Below are positions 18,513 through 28,392 of a DNA stretch of 64,000 bases, piece after piece; position 1 is the first letter of the stretch; each line of letters starts with the position of its first letter. The notes under the pieces are model-generated. The model made no database searches, was not told the origin of the DNA, and worked only from the letters and a program-made list of their open reading frames with translations. Origin of the DNA: Fluviicola sp. (GTDB lineage: Bacteria; Bacteroidota; Bacteroidia; Flavobacteriales_D; Crocinitomicaceae); the NCBI RefSeq assembly GCF_039596395.1, contig NZ_JBCNJT010000002.1, forward strand, positions 372,001-436,000, given 5' to 3'. The position numbers were made by a program, and so were the translations under genes.

Positions 18513-19892
18513 ATGAACCGCACCGTTCAAATAACCTACTACCTCGGCCTTCTTTTCGCATTCAGTTATGTTCTTATTCGCGGGTTCAGTGTGGGCTTGA
18601 CACACGACGAAGCTTTGACCTATAAAATCATCCAGGGAGATGAACTGTTGAAAGCAACGGCCAATCACCATTGGCTGAATACGCATTTGAGCGCTTTAAG
18701 CTCTCACTTATTCGGCGCAAAGGAATTTGCCCTGCGCCTTCCGAACATGCTTTCTTTTGCTGTTTTCTGGTTCTTTCTATTCCGTATTTCAAAGACGTTT
18801 CTGAATACTTCAGCCACTCAGATAGCTTTGCTATTCCTGCTTTGCGGAAATCCGTTTATATTGGATTTTTTCTCCCTGTGCCGCGGTTACGGATTATCGG
18901 TCGCTTTTGTCACCGCTTCCCTGTTCTACCTTTTCCGGGTTGCAGCGTTGAAAACGGAATCCAAAGCGGTTCATGCTTATCTGGCAACTGCTTTTTCAAT
19001 CCTGGCATTGAGTGCCAACCTGAATACGCTCAACTATTTTTTAATTGCCCAGGCGTTGATTTTATTCGGTCTCATTGCCTGCAAACCGAAACAATACCTG
19101 CTTACTTCCGCTTTAGTGATTGTTTTATGCATCCTTCCACTTTACTTTTCCCTGAACCAGTTGTTCTTCCTGAAAGCTCATAATGAGTTGTATTTCGGTA
19201 CCGGAAATCTGAACACGAGTATCGATAGTCTTATCGCTTCCGGTTTTTATGCAATCAATGGATTTGAAAACCTGAATCTTTTAAGATACCTATTCTACGT
19301 TTTACTGTTACTGGCAGGTTTTTTAGCTATCCGGAAAAAGGCACTTTTCACTCCTGGCACTTTTGCAGTACTCCTTACAACAGGTCTTTTTTGTGCGCTT
19401 GTTGCTGAAAACATCCTGTTCGAAGCGCTTTACCCGATCAATCGCTCTTTATTGTATCTCTACCCCGTTTTTCTGCTTACTTTCCTTTTGAATATTGAAC
19501 CCTTGAGATTAAAAGCGTTCCGGATATTAATTATAGGGTGTTCTGCTTCGTTCATTGGAGTAAATATTCCTTTTTACAACTTCAAAAAAACGATGACCTG
19601 GGCTGAGGATCAGGACTTAAAAGAGGCAACACTTCTGATTAAGCAAGATATTAGTGATAATTCTGTTCACATCGCAGAGTGCAACTGGCTATACGAACCT
19701 GTTGTCAATTATTATCGCCTGGAATACAAGGTTCCTATACAAGAGGTATTTAGGGACGGTGAAAAATTTCGCTCGGAATACGTGTTATGCAAGACTATCA
19801 GAATTGAAGTCAGAGAATATCAAATCCTATTGGATCGTTCCCGGCAGAGCGGTCTGATTCTTTACAAGCGAAAACTTAACGCAGCAAACTAA
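18513..19892 (+). CDS. GT-C type multi-pass membrane glycosyltransferase-like protein
   Basis: A 459-residue protein with about ten hydrophobic segments. The first periplasmic loop has Asp32-Glu33 (GLTHDEALTY), the position of the catalytic acidic residue in GT39/ArnT-like polyprenyl-phosphate sugar transferases, and later LRLPN matches the common RLPS/RMPS motif of these enzymes. It resembles the gene at 55441. Such proteins move a sugar from a lipid carrier to a lipid or protein in the periplasm; donor and acceptor are unknown. The ATG at 18513 is one base past the mtaB stop, suggesting translational coupling; a GTG at 18498 would overlap mtaB. The 3' end overlaps the convergent gene by 17 bases. 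Confidence 0.8.
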   Translation: MNRTVQITYYLGLLFAFSYVLIRGFSVGLTHDEALTYKIIQGDELLKATANHHWLNTHLSALSSHLFGAKEFALRLPNMLSFAVFWFFLFRISKTFLNTSATQIALLFLLCGNPFILDFFSLCRGYGLSVAFVTASLFYLFRVAALKTESKAVHAYLATAFSILALSANLNTLNYFLIAQALILFGLIACKPKQYLLTSALVIVLCILPLYFSLNQLFFLKAHNELYFGTGNLNTSIDSLIASGFYAINGFENLNLLRYLFYVLLLLAGFLAIRKKALFTPGTFAVLLTTGLFCALVAENILFEALYPINRSLLYLYPVFLLTFLLNIEPLRLKAFRILIIGCSASFIGVNIPFYNFKKTMTWAEDQDLKEATLLIKQDISDNSVHIAECNWLYEPVVNYYRLEYKVPIQEVFRDGEKFRSEYVLCKTIRIEVREYQILLDRSRQSGLILYKRKLNAAN

Positions 19893-22800
19893 CGTGCCCG
19901 ACTATCTGGTGTCTTTCAGCATTCAGGATTTCACTGTATTCGATTTTCCAGGTATAAACACCATCCGGAGAAGGCAAACCGGCATAGGTTCCGTCCCACA
20001 TTTGGGATAAAGCATCGCCGGAGTAAATGAGTTCTCCCCATCTGTTATAGATATCCAATTGAAAATCCTTGATATTGACACCAAGTGCGAAAAACGTTTC
20101 ATTCGTTCCGTTGTTGTTCGGTGTGAAGGTATTCGGCACATAAATTATTGCATCGTAAAAAATGTGCACCACGTCGGACGCAGAACAGCCATTGATATCG
20201 TAAATTGTCACCGTAAAAGTCATGGCTTTATTCGGCATCGTAACCGGGTTCTGACAAACATTGCAGGAAAGGTATTCCGCCGGGCTCCAAACGTAACTGA
20301 CTGCCGTATTCGAAATCGCATTCAGCTGGACTTCTTCCCCGAAAACAGCATACACATCCGGGTTTGTTTGAACGAATGGAGAAGGAAATAAATTCACCCG
20401 CACAAAAGCCGTATCCGTGCAGCCGTATTCGTCTGTTCCAACCACCGTATACGTAGTAGACACTCCCGGTTTCACCAAAACAAGCGACCCGTCTGGCTGC
20501 AGAACTCCATATGGATTCGGTGACCAGCTGTAAGAAACTCCTCCCGAAGCATGAACAGGCGCCGTTTCTCCCGGGCAGATCGTAGTATCATTTCCTGCGA
20601 GAATGTTCGCAACATTGATGTGAATAAAAATACTGTCCCGGACCGTTCCGCAGGCATTGGAAAAATCGCAGTAATAATATTGATCCGACTGAGCACTGAT
20701 TGTAACCTGCGGCCCTGTAACCGGGGTAATATCCGTCTGCGGCGACCAGTTATATGAAGTCGCTCCTGAAACCGTAACCGATCCGGAAGACCCCGTACAA
20801 TACACCAGTGAATCCGGCATTACAGGCTGCGGCATCGTGGTATCCACATGAATATGAACCGTTCCGGTCAGCTGACAGCCATCAGAAGTAGTACCCGTTA
20901 CTGTGTAAGTAATCGATTGCAAAGGTGTAGAAACAGGAGTTAAACTCGACGGATTATCCAGGTAAGTTCCCGGACTCCAGGTAACCTGGTTTACTCCCGA
21001 GACAAATAAATTGACAGAATTTCCCACACAAATTGCGGTATCATTGGACATATCGAGAGCTCCGTTCAGCACATTTATTTGCGCATATACCGTATCCACC
21101 CCACAACTATCCGAAATGATACAGTAAACCGCAAGATTCTGCCCGGTTGTCACCATCGGGTTAAAAATGTTCGGATTGTTAAAGTTTTGAGCAGGTTCCC
21201 AATGATAAACCGTTCCTCCGTAAGCTTCCATTTGCACCGGTACATTTGCACAGGTCTGCGACGTAGGATTCACGATTCCCCCGTTAAAATCCCCGATATT
21301 TACTACAAACTGAACCGTATCCGGTGTGTAGCATAAAGTAGTATCACGAACGATCAGTGTAACGGTATATTGGCCCGGCCCGCTATAAACATGCGATGGA
21401 TTCACTTGCGAGGAAGTTTGTCCGTCACCGAAATCCCATTCGAATTCGTTCCCGTTTGCACTGTTGTTGTTGAAAATAACCGGGTCCGGCAAACACACCA
21501 AAGGATCCGGCGCGGCAACAACCGCTTCGATACTGCTTAATTCAAATTTGAAGGCTGCGAGGTTACAGTTCAGACTCTGGTTAGTGGTTGACCAGGCTTC
21601 CGGAGTTGTGGAAAAACCATTGGGTGCACCGCCACAAGCCCCGCAAACAGCATGGTAAATATTCCCGTTCTTATCAAAACGGCTGGTACCGCCGTCTACG
21701 TGGTTATAGGAACTATTTGTTCCACCGATAAAAGTTGCATAATTCAATGCCGTTGCATCTTCCTCCAAAACGGCCAGCCAGAAATTATTTCCATTGGTAT
21801 TCGGCTGGAAAGCGTCCGGAGTAACCGGAAGTCCGTTGGAACTACTGTGAATAGCGCCCGGAGAGTTATTGACGTTGACATTTCCTCCCCAGCCTGCCAG
21901 GTAAATCTCGCCGCAATTCGACACCAGGAAAGCAGTCGGTGAAATTTCAATATGCCCGGAGCCGGAACCGATGGATGTAGTCCATAATAAGCCGGTCAGA
22001 TCGGGGGAAAACTTCGCAACAAACTGCCCCGAATTTCCCACTCCGTATTTGCCCGGTGAAATGGCCATCGAACCTTCTGTTTGCGCATAGATATACACAT
22101 TGTCATCCAGGTCCAACTGGACAAAAAAGGCCTGGTCGTATTCGTTCGTTCCAATGTATGTTCCGGACAAAACTGCACCGGAAGTTCCGGATAGACGCAT
22201 TACATAAGCGTCTGCAATACCAGCATTGTAGGTCAGATCATTTCCGGAAGTAAATGGCATATTGGAGGAAGTTGTTCCTCCGGCCACAAATACTTCTCCG
22301 GTACTGGAGATCTGGATCCCGTTGCCGGAATCGTGGCCTGAACCGCCCACATAAGTCGACCAAATGAGGGAAGTCAACCCGGAATTCATTTTGATGACAA
22401 CCGCATCCTGTGCACCGTTTAAAGTACCCTGGAAGGCATTTGCCAAAGGAAAATTAGTCGATGAAGTAGAACTGGTTACATATACTTGTCCGGAATTGAC
22501 AACGATTTCTCCCCGGAAAGGATCTCCGTAGTTGAAATACAAACTTCCGGAATTGATACCGTCCGTTCCCGTTCCTCCCAGGTAGGTAGAACCTACCAAG
22601 TTTGAACCTGCCGCGTCGAAGTGGCATACGTAAATATCCGCACCCTGGAACCCCAATTCGTTGGTAGCGACAGTTGGCCCGCCATTAAAGCTTTGATCGA
22701 TACATCCGGTGATCGTCGGGAAATTCGTAGAACTCGTTACGCCAAGTACGTATAAGTCACCCTGTTCATCAGTTACCAAACTGTGCACGGACTCATTTCC

Positions 22801-23772
22801 AGAACCACCCAGGTAAGTGGAATAAACCAAATTTGTTCCGGTTGCATTGAATTTCGAAATAGCCACATCAAAGCCCGGCAAGGTTCCTGTTCCGAACTGA
22901 TAAGAATTCCCGCCGTTGAAACTCAGGTCAAAAGACCCGGTAATTGTCGGATAAGACCCCGTACCGGCAAACACAATTCCACCCGCATACAAGTTTCCAT
23001 CCTGGTCAGGAGTTGCCGTCATTCCCCAGTTATCCAGGGTCGACCCGGTGAAAGAAGAAAACACGATATCCGGATCAATGATCAGCGTATCTGTTTCCGG
23101 AAATCCCTTTGGGAATTCATAAGTAACCAGATTATTCTCCAGTTTAAACGCCACGGGCACCTTGGTTTTTCTTCCGTTGTGAATGCTCCAGGCAACAGGT
23201 TCTTTTTCAATAATTTCACCGAAATCGGTCCGGGTCACCAAATCTCCTTCGCGCAAAAACACGTTCTCGCTTCCGGAAATCTTCGTTGCAATCTTTTTGA
23301 CATCCGCTCCGGGAGCCAGTACAAAAGAGTATTTCAGAAAATCCGACCGGCCTTCAACGACCAGGTCAATTCCTTCGTAAACCTCATCGTAGGTAACTTT
23401 TTCCGTACTGAAAACTTTGGATCTCCATTTGCTTTGATCGCTTCCCTGGTAATAGTTGCGGTAAGAACGGCTCGGTTTTCCTTTTGTCTTTGCACCTTTC
23501 CAGGTAGTATTCAGAAATTCGGACCGGAGTATCTGGCAATGGATTTTTTTATCTTCAACCGACCCTTTTTCTTCGTGGTTGTGATCCATCGCATCGTGCA
23601 GGAAATAAGCAAAACCCGTTTCATTGATGAGCACGGATCCCTGGCGCATGTCGACCCTGAAATGGATCTTCGGATCCCACTGTCCTTCGTTGGGATGTAA
23701 CAACACTTTGTCAGTTTGCCCGAAAGCAACTGAAAACAAGCACATTACCCCAATCAGAACGCGAAAAAACAT
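19876..23772 (-). CDS. SBBP-repeat/PKD T9SS type B surface protein
   Basis: A 1298-residue secreted protein. The real start is the ATG at 23772 (the frame also has a TTG one codon upstream), giving a signal peptide ending SVAFG before Gln. Residues about 22-230 form the N-terminal beta domain found in SBBP proteins (LLHPNEGQWD, GFAYFLHD). About 230-735 are SBBP beta-propeller repeats (STYLGGSGNES, STYLGGTGTDG, STYVGGSGHDS). A PKD domain follows (WDFGDGQTSS, about 765-835), then several Ig/HYR-like repeats and the C-terminal CHU_C type B sorting domain (YVPNTFTPNNNG, YNRWGE, WDGTY). It is predicted to be exported by the type IX system. It reads convergently into the GT-C gene with a 17-base overlap. 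Confidence 0.9.
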   Translation of the reverse strand: MFFRVLIGVMCLFSVAFGQTDKVLLHPNEGQWDPKIHFRVDMRQGSVLINETGFAYFLHDAMDHNHEEKGSVEDKKIHCQILRSEFLNTTWKGAKTKGKPSRSYRNYYQGSDQSKWRSKVFSTEKVTYDEVYEGIDLVVEGRSDFLKYSFVLAPGADVKKIATKISGSENVFLREGDLVTRTDFGEIIEKEPVAWSIHNGRKTKVPVAFKLENNLVTYEFPKGFPETDTLIIDPDIVFSSFTGSTLDNWGMTATPDQDGNLYAGGIVFAGTGSYPTITGSFDLSFNGGNSYQFGTGTLPGFDVAISKFNATGTNLVYSTYLGGSGNESVHSLVTDEQGDLYVLGVTSSTNFPTITGCIDQSFNGGPTVATNELGFQGADIYVCHFDAAGSNLVGSTYLGGTGTDGINSGSLYFNYGDPFRGEIVVNSGQVYVTSSTSSTNFPLANAFQGTLNGAQDAVVIKMNSGLTSLIWSTYVGGSGHDSGNGIQISSTGEVFVAGGTTSSNMPFTSGNDLTYNAGIADAYVMRLSGTSGAVLSGTYIGTNEYDQAFFVQLDLDDNVYIYAQTEGSMAISPGKYGVGNSGQFVAKFSPDLTGLLWTTSIGSGSGHIEISPTAFLVSNCGEIYLAGWGGNVNVNNSPGAIHSSSNGLPVTPDAFQPNTNGNNFWLAVLEEDATALNYATFIGGTNSSYNHVDGGTSRFDKNGNIYHAVCGACGGAPNGFSTTPEAWSTTNQSLNCNLAAFKFELSSIEAVVAAPDPLVCLPDPVIFNNNSANGNEFEWDFGDGQTSSQVNPSHVYSGPGQYTVTLIVRDTTLCYTPDTVQFVVNIGDFNGGIVNPTSQTCANVPVQMEAYGGTVYHWEPAQNFNNPNIFNPMVTTGQNLAVYCIISDSCGVDTVYAQINVLNGALDMSNDTAICVGNSVNLFVSGVNQVTWSPGTYLDNPSSLTPVSTPLQSITYTVTGTTSDGCQLTGTVHIHVDTTMPQPVMPDSLVYCTGSSGSVTVSGATSYNWSPQTDITPVTGPQVTISAQSDQYYYCDFSNACGTVRDSIFIHINVANILAGNDTTICPGETAPVHASGGVSYSWSPNPYGVLQPDGSLVLVKPGVSTTYTVVGTDEYGCTDTAFVRVNLFPSPFVQTNPDVYAVFGEEVQLNAISNTAVSYVWSPAEYLSCNVCQNPVTMPNKAMTFTVTIYDINGCSASDVVHIFYDAIIYVPNTFTPNNNGTNETFFALGVNIKDFQLDIYNRWGELIYSGDALSQMWDGTYAGLPSPDGVYTWKIEYSEILNAERHQIVGHVSLLR

Positions 23773-23910
23773 CAAACGAATTTACAAATACTATTCAAAA
23801 TAAAAAAGCACAAAAAGTGTTATTTATTCTGCGGTATTTATAAGACTATGAATTCAATAAAAAGTTGTTTTTTGGTCGAATATTTCTAGCCTGAATCGAT
23901 TTAGATTGCG

Positions 23911-23918
23911 TACCTTTG
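23911..23918 (+). promoter_or_regulatory. Promoter -7 element of purF
   Basis: TACCTTTG at 23911-23918 matches TAnnTTTG and lies 14 bases before the first plausible ATG (23933). Upstream codons in the same frame would run through the promoter, so a start at 23906 is unlikely. Confidence 0.55.
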
Positions 23919-23932
23919 CACCAAGATTTTTG

Positions 23933-25840
23933 ATGCCCATGAGCGATGCAATTAAACATGAATGCGGAATCGCAGTCATTCGATTAAAAAAGCCCTTACA
24001 GTACTATGTTGATAAATACGGAACGGCTTTTTATGGTCTAAACAAGCTTCACCTTTTAATGGAAAAGCAACACAACCGCGGACAAGACGGTGCAGGAGTT
24101 GCGAACATTAAATTGGACATGGAACCCGGGGAGCGTTATATTTCGCGTTACCGGAGCATCGATCCGAAACCGATCCAGGATATTTTCGATCACATCAATA
24201 AGCGTTTTTACGAAATCGGGGAAGAAAACCCGGAATTACTGAAAGATGTCGATTATCTGAAGAAAAACGCAGGGTTTACCGGGGAGTTGTTTTTAGGACA
24301 TTTGCGATACGGAACCTTCGGTAGGAATTCAATCGAAAGCTGCCATCCGTTCTTAAGACAAAACAACTGGATCACCAGGAACCTGGTTGTTGCAGGGAAC
24401 TTTAACCTGACAAATGTCGACGAACTATTCGAGGTACTGCTGGAAATCGGTCAGCACCCGAAAGAAAAATCCGATACGGTTACCGTACTGGAAAAGATCG
24501 GCCACTTCCTGGATGTTGCAAACGACGAATTATTCCAAAAATACCAGGCTGAAGGATTAAACAGCCAGGAGATCTACCAGAAAATTGCCGATACGATTGA
24601 TATTCAGCAAATCCTGAAACATTCTTCGGAAGTGTGGGACGGCGGATACGCAATGGCAGGATTACTGGGCCACGGGGATGCATTCGTGCTGAGAGACCCG
24701 AACGGGATCCGACCGGCGTTTTATTTCGAAGACGAAGAAGTTTGTGTGGTGGCATCGGAAAGACCGGTTATCCAAACAGCATTTAACCTGAAATACGACG
24801 AGATCAAGGAATTGACTCCGGGACACGCACTGATCATCAAAAAGAACGGTACTGTTTCCGAAGTGGAGATCAACGCTCCGAAAGCTCCGGCAAAATGTTC
24901 TTTCGAACGCATCTATTTCTCCCGAGGAAATGATTACGATATCTACGCAGAACGCAAGAATTTAGGCCGTTTTGTAGTTCCGAACGTCTTGAAAACAATC
25001 GATTACGATCTGGATAATTCCGTTTTCTCTTTCATCCCGAATACCGCTGAAAGCAGTTTCTACGGAATGATCAAAGGATTGGAAGATTACCTGAACGAAC
25101 AAAAATTCGAGCAACTATCTGCCATTGAAGGAAAACCGAGCCCTGAACAACTGAAAGAGATCCTGAACCGCCGTGCTCGTATTGAGAAAATCGCTATTAA
25201 GGATGCCAAGGCGCGTACATTTATCACGCAAGATGATGCCCGCGACGACATGGTTGCTCAGGTTTACGATATTACTTACGGTTCTGTAGTTCGCGGAAAA
25301 GACAACCTGGTTGTGATTGACGACAGTATCGTAAGAGGTACAACTTTGAAACAATCCATCCTGCGCATCCTGGACCGTTTGGACCCGAAACGCATTTTGG
25401 TGGTTTCTTCGGCTCCGCAAATCCGTTACCCGGATTGTTACGGGATCGATATGGCAAAAATGGGTGATTTCATCGCTTTTGATGCCGCAATTACTTTGCT
25501 GAAAGAAACCGGCCGACAGCATATCATTGACGAGTGTTACCGCAAGTCAAAAGAGCAGGAAAAACTGCCGAAAGAGCAGATCGTAAACTATGTGAAAGAG
25601 ATTTACGCTCCTTTTACGGCGGAAGAAATTTCTGCACAGATCGCTAAAATGCTGACTCCTGAAAATATCAAAGCTGAAGTAAACATCGTTTATCAGACAG
25701 TGGAGGATTTGCACAGAGCTTGTCCGGGAAATACGGGAGACTGGTATTTCACCGGTAACTACCCGACTCCGGGAGGAAATAAAGTCGTAAATAAGGCATT
25801 TATTAACTATATTGAGGGCAAAAACGAACGCGCTTATTAA
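23933..25840 (+). CDS. purF: Amidophosphoribosyltransferase (long Bacteroidota form)
   Basis: Catalyses the first committed step of purine synthesis: glutamine-derived ammonia plus PRPP gives 5-phosphoribosylamine. The N-terminal Ntn-type glutaminase domain has the nucleophile Cys after a short leader (SDAIKHECGIA; Cys11 from 23933, Cys9 from the ATG at 23939), plus QDGAGV and GHLRYGT. The C-terminal phosphoribosyltransferase domain has the PRPP loop VVIDDSIVRGTT. At about 635 residues it is much longer than the roughly 505-residue E. coli enzyme, with extra sequence in both domains, which is usual in this phylum. A histidine kinase gene follows after 5 bases. Which ATG is used is not settled. 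Confidence 0.93.
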   Translation: MPMSDAIKHECGIAVIRLKKPLQYYVDKYGTAFYGLNKLHLLMEKQHNRGQDGAGVANIKLDMEPGERYISRYRSIDPKPIQDIFDHINKRFYEIGEENPELLKDVDYLKKNAGFTGELFLGHLRYGTFGRNSIESCHPFLRQNNWITRNLVVAGNFNLTNVDELFEVLLEIGQHPKEKSDTVTVLEKIGHFLDVANDELFQKYQAEGLNSQEIYQKIADTIDIQQILKHSSEVWDGGYAMAGLLGHGDAFVLRDPNGIRPAFYFEDEEVCVVASERPVIQTAFNLKYDEIKELTPGHALIIKKNGTVSEVEINAPKAPAKCSFERIYFSRGNDYDIYAERKNLGRFVVPNVLKTIDYDLDNSVFSFIPNTAESSFYGMIKGLEDYLNEQKFEQLSAIEGKPSPEQLKEILNRRARIEKIAIKDAKARTFITQDDARDDMVAQVYDITYGSVVRGKDNLVVIDDSIVRGTTLKQSILRILDRLDPKRILVVSSAPQIRYPDCYGIDMAKMGDFIAFDAAITLLKETGRQHIIDECYRKSKEQEKLPKEQIVNYVKEIYAPFTAEEISAQIAKMLTPENIKAEVNIVYQTVEDLHRACPGNTGDWYFTGNYPTPGGNKVVNKAFINYIEGKNERAY

Positions 25841-25845
25841 GAGAA

Positions 25846-26748
25846 ATGCTTAAAAAACCCACAACTGTTTTTGTATACTTGCTGGGTGCTTATGTACTGA
25901 TTCAATTCCTTTGGTGGGGCTATCACCTTATTGATTTAACGCGTGCTTCACAGCATACCGATGAACTGATTACCAAACGCATTGTGATGATCATCGGGGA
26001 AGGTTCCGTATTCCTGGTATTACTCCTTTTCGGGCTTTGGAAAATCAAGCGTTCTATCAAAAAAGAGATCCAGATGGCGCGGCAGCAGAATAATTTCATG
26101 CTTTCCGTTACACACGAACTGAAAACTCCGCTCGCAGCTACCAAATTGTACCTGCAAACCATTCAAAAGCATCAATTAAGCGCAGAAAAACAGGCTGAAC
26201 TGATCCAAAAAGCACTGGACGAATCCAGCAGGCTGGAAACATTGGTAGAACAGATCCTGACCGCTTCCAGGCTTGAACAACAGGCATTGCCTCGTTTAAT
26301 GACCTCTATTTCCCTGAAGGAATTCCTGACTCATTTGATAAACATCCAGGAGAAACGCTTCAATAGTTCCATTCGACTGAATGATTTTGAAGACCTTCAA
26401 CTGGAAACCGACCCACTCATTTTTACCAACATTTTGAATAACCTGATTGAAAACGGGTTCAAATACGGGTACACGGAAAAGGGGCTTGACCTGACGGTTC
26501 ACAAGGAAAACGACTATGTTTCCATTGATGTCAGGGACTATGGAAAAGGAATTCCGGTAGAACAGCAGGATCTTTTATTTAAAAAATTCAATCGTTTAGA
26601 AAACGAGGAAACACGCACCACCAAAGGAACCGGGCTAGGCTTGTTTATTGCCAGGGAATGCGCACGGACTTTAGGGGGAAACCTGCGCCTGATCAAAGCT
26701 GACGGGCCGGGAGCATGTTTCCAAATACAAATGCCTTATGATAACTAA
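25846..26748 (+). CDS. Orphan membrane sensor histidine kinase
   Basis: A 300-residue two-component sensor. Two membrane helices (about residues 7-28 and 47-66) enclose an extracytoplasmic loop of only about 18 residues. The dimerisation/phosphoacceptor helix has His90 in SVTHELKTPLA. The ATPase domain shows the N box (NILNNLIENGFKYG), G1 (VRDYGKGIP) and G2 (GTGLGLFIAREC). The tiny sensor loop suggests it senses the membrane itself or a partner protein. No response regulator is adjacent: purF ends 5 bases before it and gpmI begins within it (11-base overlap, ATGATAACTAA). Its operon position between two metabolic genes is unusual. Confidence 0.93.
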   Translation: MLKKPTTVFVYLLGAYVLIQFLWWGYHLIDLTRASQHTDELITKRIVMIIGEGSVFLVLLLFGLWKIKRSIKKEIQMARQQNNFMLSVTHELKTPLAATKLYLQTIQKHQLSAEKQAELIQKALDESSRLETLVEQILTASRLEQQALPRLMTSISLKEFLTHLINIQEKRFNSSIRLNDFEDLQLETDPLIFTNILNNLIENGFKYGYTEKGLDLTVHKENDYVSIDVRDYGKGIPVEQQDLLFKKFNRLENEETRTTKGTGLGLFIARECARTLGGNLRLIKADGPGACFQIQMPYDN

Positions 26749-28264
26749 TCAAAAAGTTGGTTTAATAATTTTAGATGGCTGGGGATTGGGTGACCAATCA
26801 AAAGCAGATGCCATTTTCAATGCAAACACTCCGGTAATGGATTCCCTGCTGGAGAAATATCCGCACAGTACCTTGATTGCAAGCGGTGAAGCTGTGGGGC
26901 TTCCTGACGGACAAATGGGAAATTCGGAAGTGGGCCACCTGAACATCGGCGCGGGCCGCATTGTTTACCAGGAACTCACTCGCATCAATAAATCCATCCG
27001 CGAAGGCGCTTTTTTCAAAAATCCGGTATTGACCGACTGCTTTGAGAAAGCAAAAAAGAACGGCACAGCGGTTCATTTCATCGGGCTTGTTTCCGACGGT
27101 GGTGTACACAGTTCGCAGGAACACTTGCATGCTCTGCTGGACATGGCTAAAAGTTATGAGCTCACCAAAGTTTGGGTGCATGCCTTTACAGACGGAAGAG
27201 ATTGTGATCCGAAAAGCGGTTTAGGGTTTATCCAAAAGCTGGAAAACCACCTGCAGCACACGACGGGTAAAATCGCCTCGATTACGGGACGCTATTACGC
27301 TATGGACCGCGACAACCGCTGGGAACGCGTGCAAGTTGCTTACGATGCCATGGTAAAAGGAATCGGAACGCCGTTTTCCAATGCCGCAAGAGCAATCGAA
27401 GCGAGCTACGAAGAAGATATTACAGACGAATTCATCCTGCCGCTGGTAAACAGTTCAGGCGAAGGATCAATCAAAGACGGAGATACGGTCATTTGTTTCA
27501 ATTTCCGGACAGATCGCCCGAGAGAGATAAGTCAGGCCCTGACACAGCAATCCTTCCCGGAATACGGAATGAGGCCTTTGCAAATCGATTATTATACGAT
27601 GACACGCTACGATGCGAAATTCAAAAACGTGCATGTCATTTTCGAAAAAGACAACCTGCACAATACGTTGGGTGAAATTCTTAGTAAAATGGACCGTACA
27701 CAGGTTCGCATTGCCGAAACGGAAAAATATCCGCATGTGACCTTCTTCTTCAACGGAGGAAGAGAACAGGAATTCAAGGGCGAATCCCGCATCCTGGTAA
27801 AATCTCCGAAAGTAGCCACTTACGATCTTCAACCGGAAATGAGTGCGCCGGAAGTGAAGGAGCGCATACTGGAAGATTTAAGAGCGGATGAACCTGATTT
27901 TTTCTGCCTGAATTTCGCGAATCCCGATATGGTGGGTCATACAGGAGTTTATGACGCGATCGTAAAAGCTGTTGAAACCGTTGATTCCTGCCTGGGAGAA
28001 ATTGTAGATCTGGCTACCCGGTTAAACTACGAATTGATCATTATTGCCGATCACGGAAATGCAGACGTTGCGTTCAACCCGGACGGTTCTCCAAATACAG
28101 CACACTCCACGAATCCTGTTCCGGTAATCCTGGTAACAAAGAACGAAGATATCCATTTAAATCCCGGGATTCTGGCAGATGTAGCACCAACGATACTGGA
28201 TCGCATGCGTATTGCCGCTCCGCTGGAAATGAGCGGAAAAACACTCGTTGCTTTAGACAGTTAA
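26738..28264 (+). CDS. gpmI: 2,3-bisphosphoglycerate-independent phosphoglycerate mutase
   Basis: Interconverts 3- and 2-phosphoglycerate in glycolysis and gluconeogenesis, using two manganese ions and a phosphoserine intermediate. At 508 residues it has normal length. Metal ligand Asp13 sits in ILDGWG, the catalytic Ser63 in GQMGNSEVGHL, and the second metal cluster includes IADHGNAD and HSTNPVP near the C-terminus. Its ATG overlaps the end of the histidine kinase gene, suggesting coupled translation. A repeat tract and a bidirectional terminator follow. Confidence 0.96.
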   Translation: MITNQKVGLIILDGWGLGDQSKADAIFNANTPVMDSLLEKYPHSTLIASGEAVGLPDGQMGNSEVGHLNIGAGRIVYQELTRINKSIREGAFFKNPVLTDCFEKAKKNGTAVHFIGLVSDGGVHSSQEHLHALLDMAKSYELTKVWVHAFTDGRDCDPKSGLGFIQKLENHLQHTTGKIASITGRYYAMDRDNRWERVQVAYDAMVKGIGTPFSNAARAIEASYEEDITDEFILPLVNSSGEGSIKDGDTVICFNFRTDRPREISQALTQQSFPEYGMRPLQIDYYTMTRYDAKFKNVHVIFEKDNLHNTLGEILSKMDRTQVRIAETEKYPHVTFFFNGGREQEFKGESRILVKSPKVATYDLQPEMSAPEVKERILEDLRADEPDFFCLNFANPDMVGHTGVYDAIVKAVETVDSCLGEIVDLATRLNYELIIIADHGNADVAFNPDGSPNTAHSTNPVPVILVTKNEDIHLNPGILADVAPTILDRMRIAAPLEMSGKTLVALDS

Positions 28265-28292
28265 AAAATTCAAAGGGTTTAAATCGTTCAAA

Positions 28293-28338
28293 TTGAACAT
28301 TTGAACATTTGAACATTTGAACATTTGAACATTTGAAC
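28293..28338. repeat. 8-bp tandem repeat (TTGAACAT units)
   Basis: GAAC recurs at 28295, 28303, 28311, 28319, 28327 and 28335, i.e. almost six copies of an 8-bp unit GAACATTT. It lies directly before the terminator between gpmI and the convergent adhesin. The same TTGAAC/GTTCAA word is clustered at 35682-35709 and 53379-53452. Confidence 0.9.
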
Positions 28339-28340
28339 AA

Positions 28341-28378
28341 AAAAATAGGGATTCAGTATGCTGAACCCCTATTTTTTT
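28341..28378. terminator. Bidirectional terminator between gpmI and the 28393 adhesin
   Basis: The arms AATAGGGATTCAG and CTGAACCCCTATT form a 13-bp stem with a single A-C mismatch and a TATG loop, flanked by A-rich sequence on the left and a run of T on the right, so it can stop transcription from both convergent genes. Confidence 0.85.
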
Positions 28379-28392
28379 ATTTCTATTTTCTA

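Noticed and set aside
22783-23700. A 305-codon open frame opposite the SBBP/PKD protein gene
   Set aside because: Shadow of a repetitive coding sequence; no signal, no family match and no promoter.
28293-28338. Possible CRISPR array
   Set aside because: The unit is 8 bp with no spacers; it is a simple tandem repeat. The 16-bp array at 57362 likewise has no spacers.
28074-28340. Minus-strand open frame running through the 8-bp tandem repeat
   Set aside because: Its start consists of translated repeat units, and the rest overlaps gpmI antisense; no independent support.
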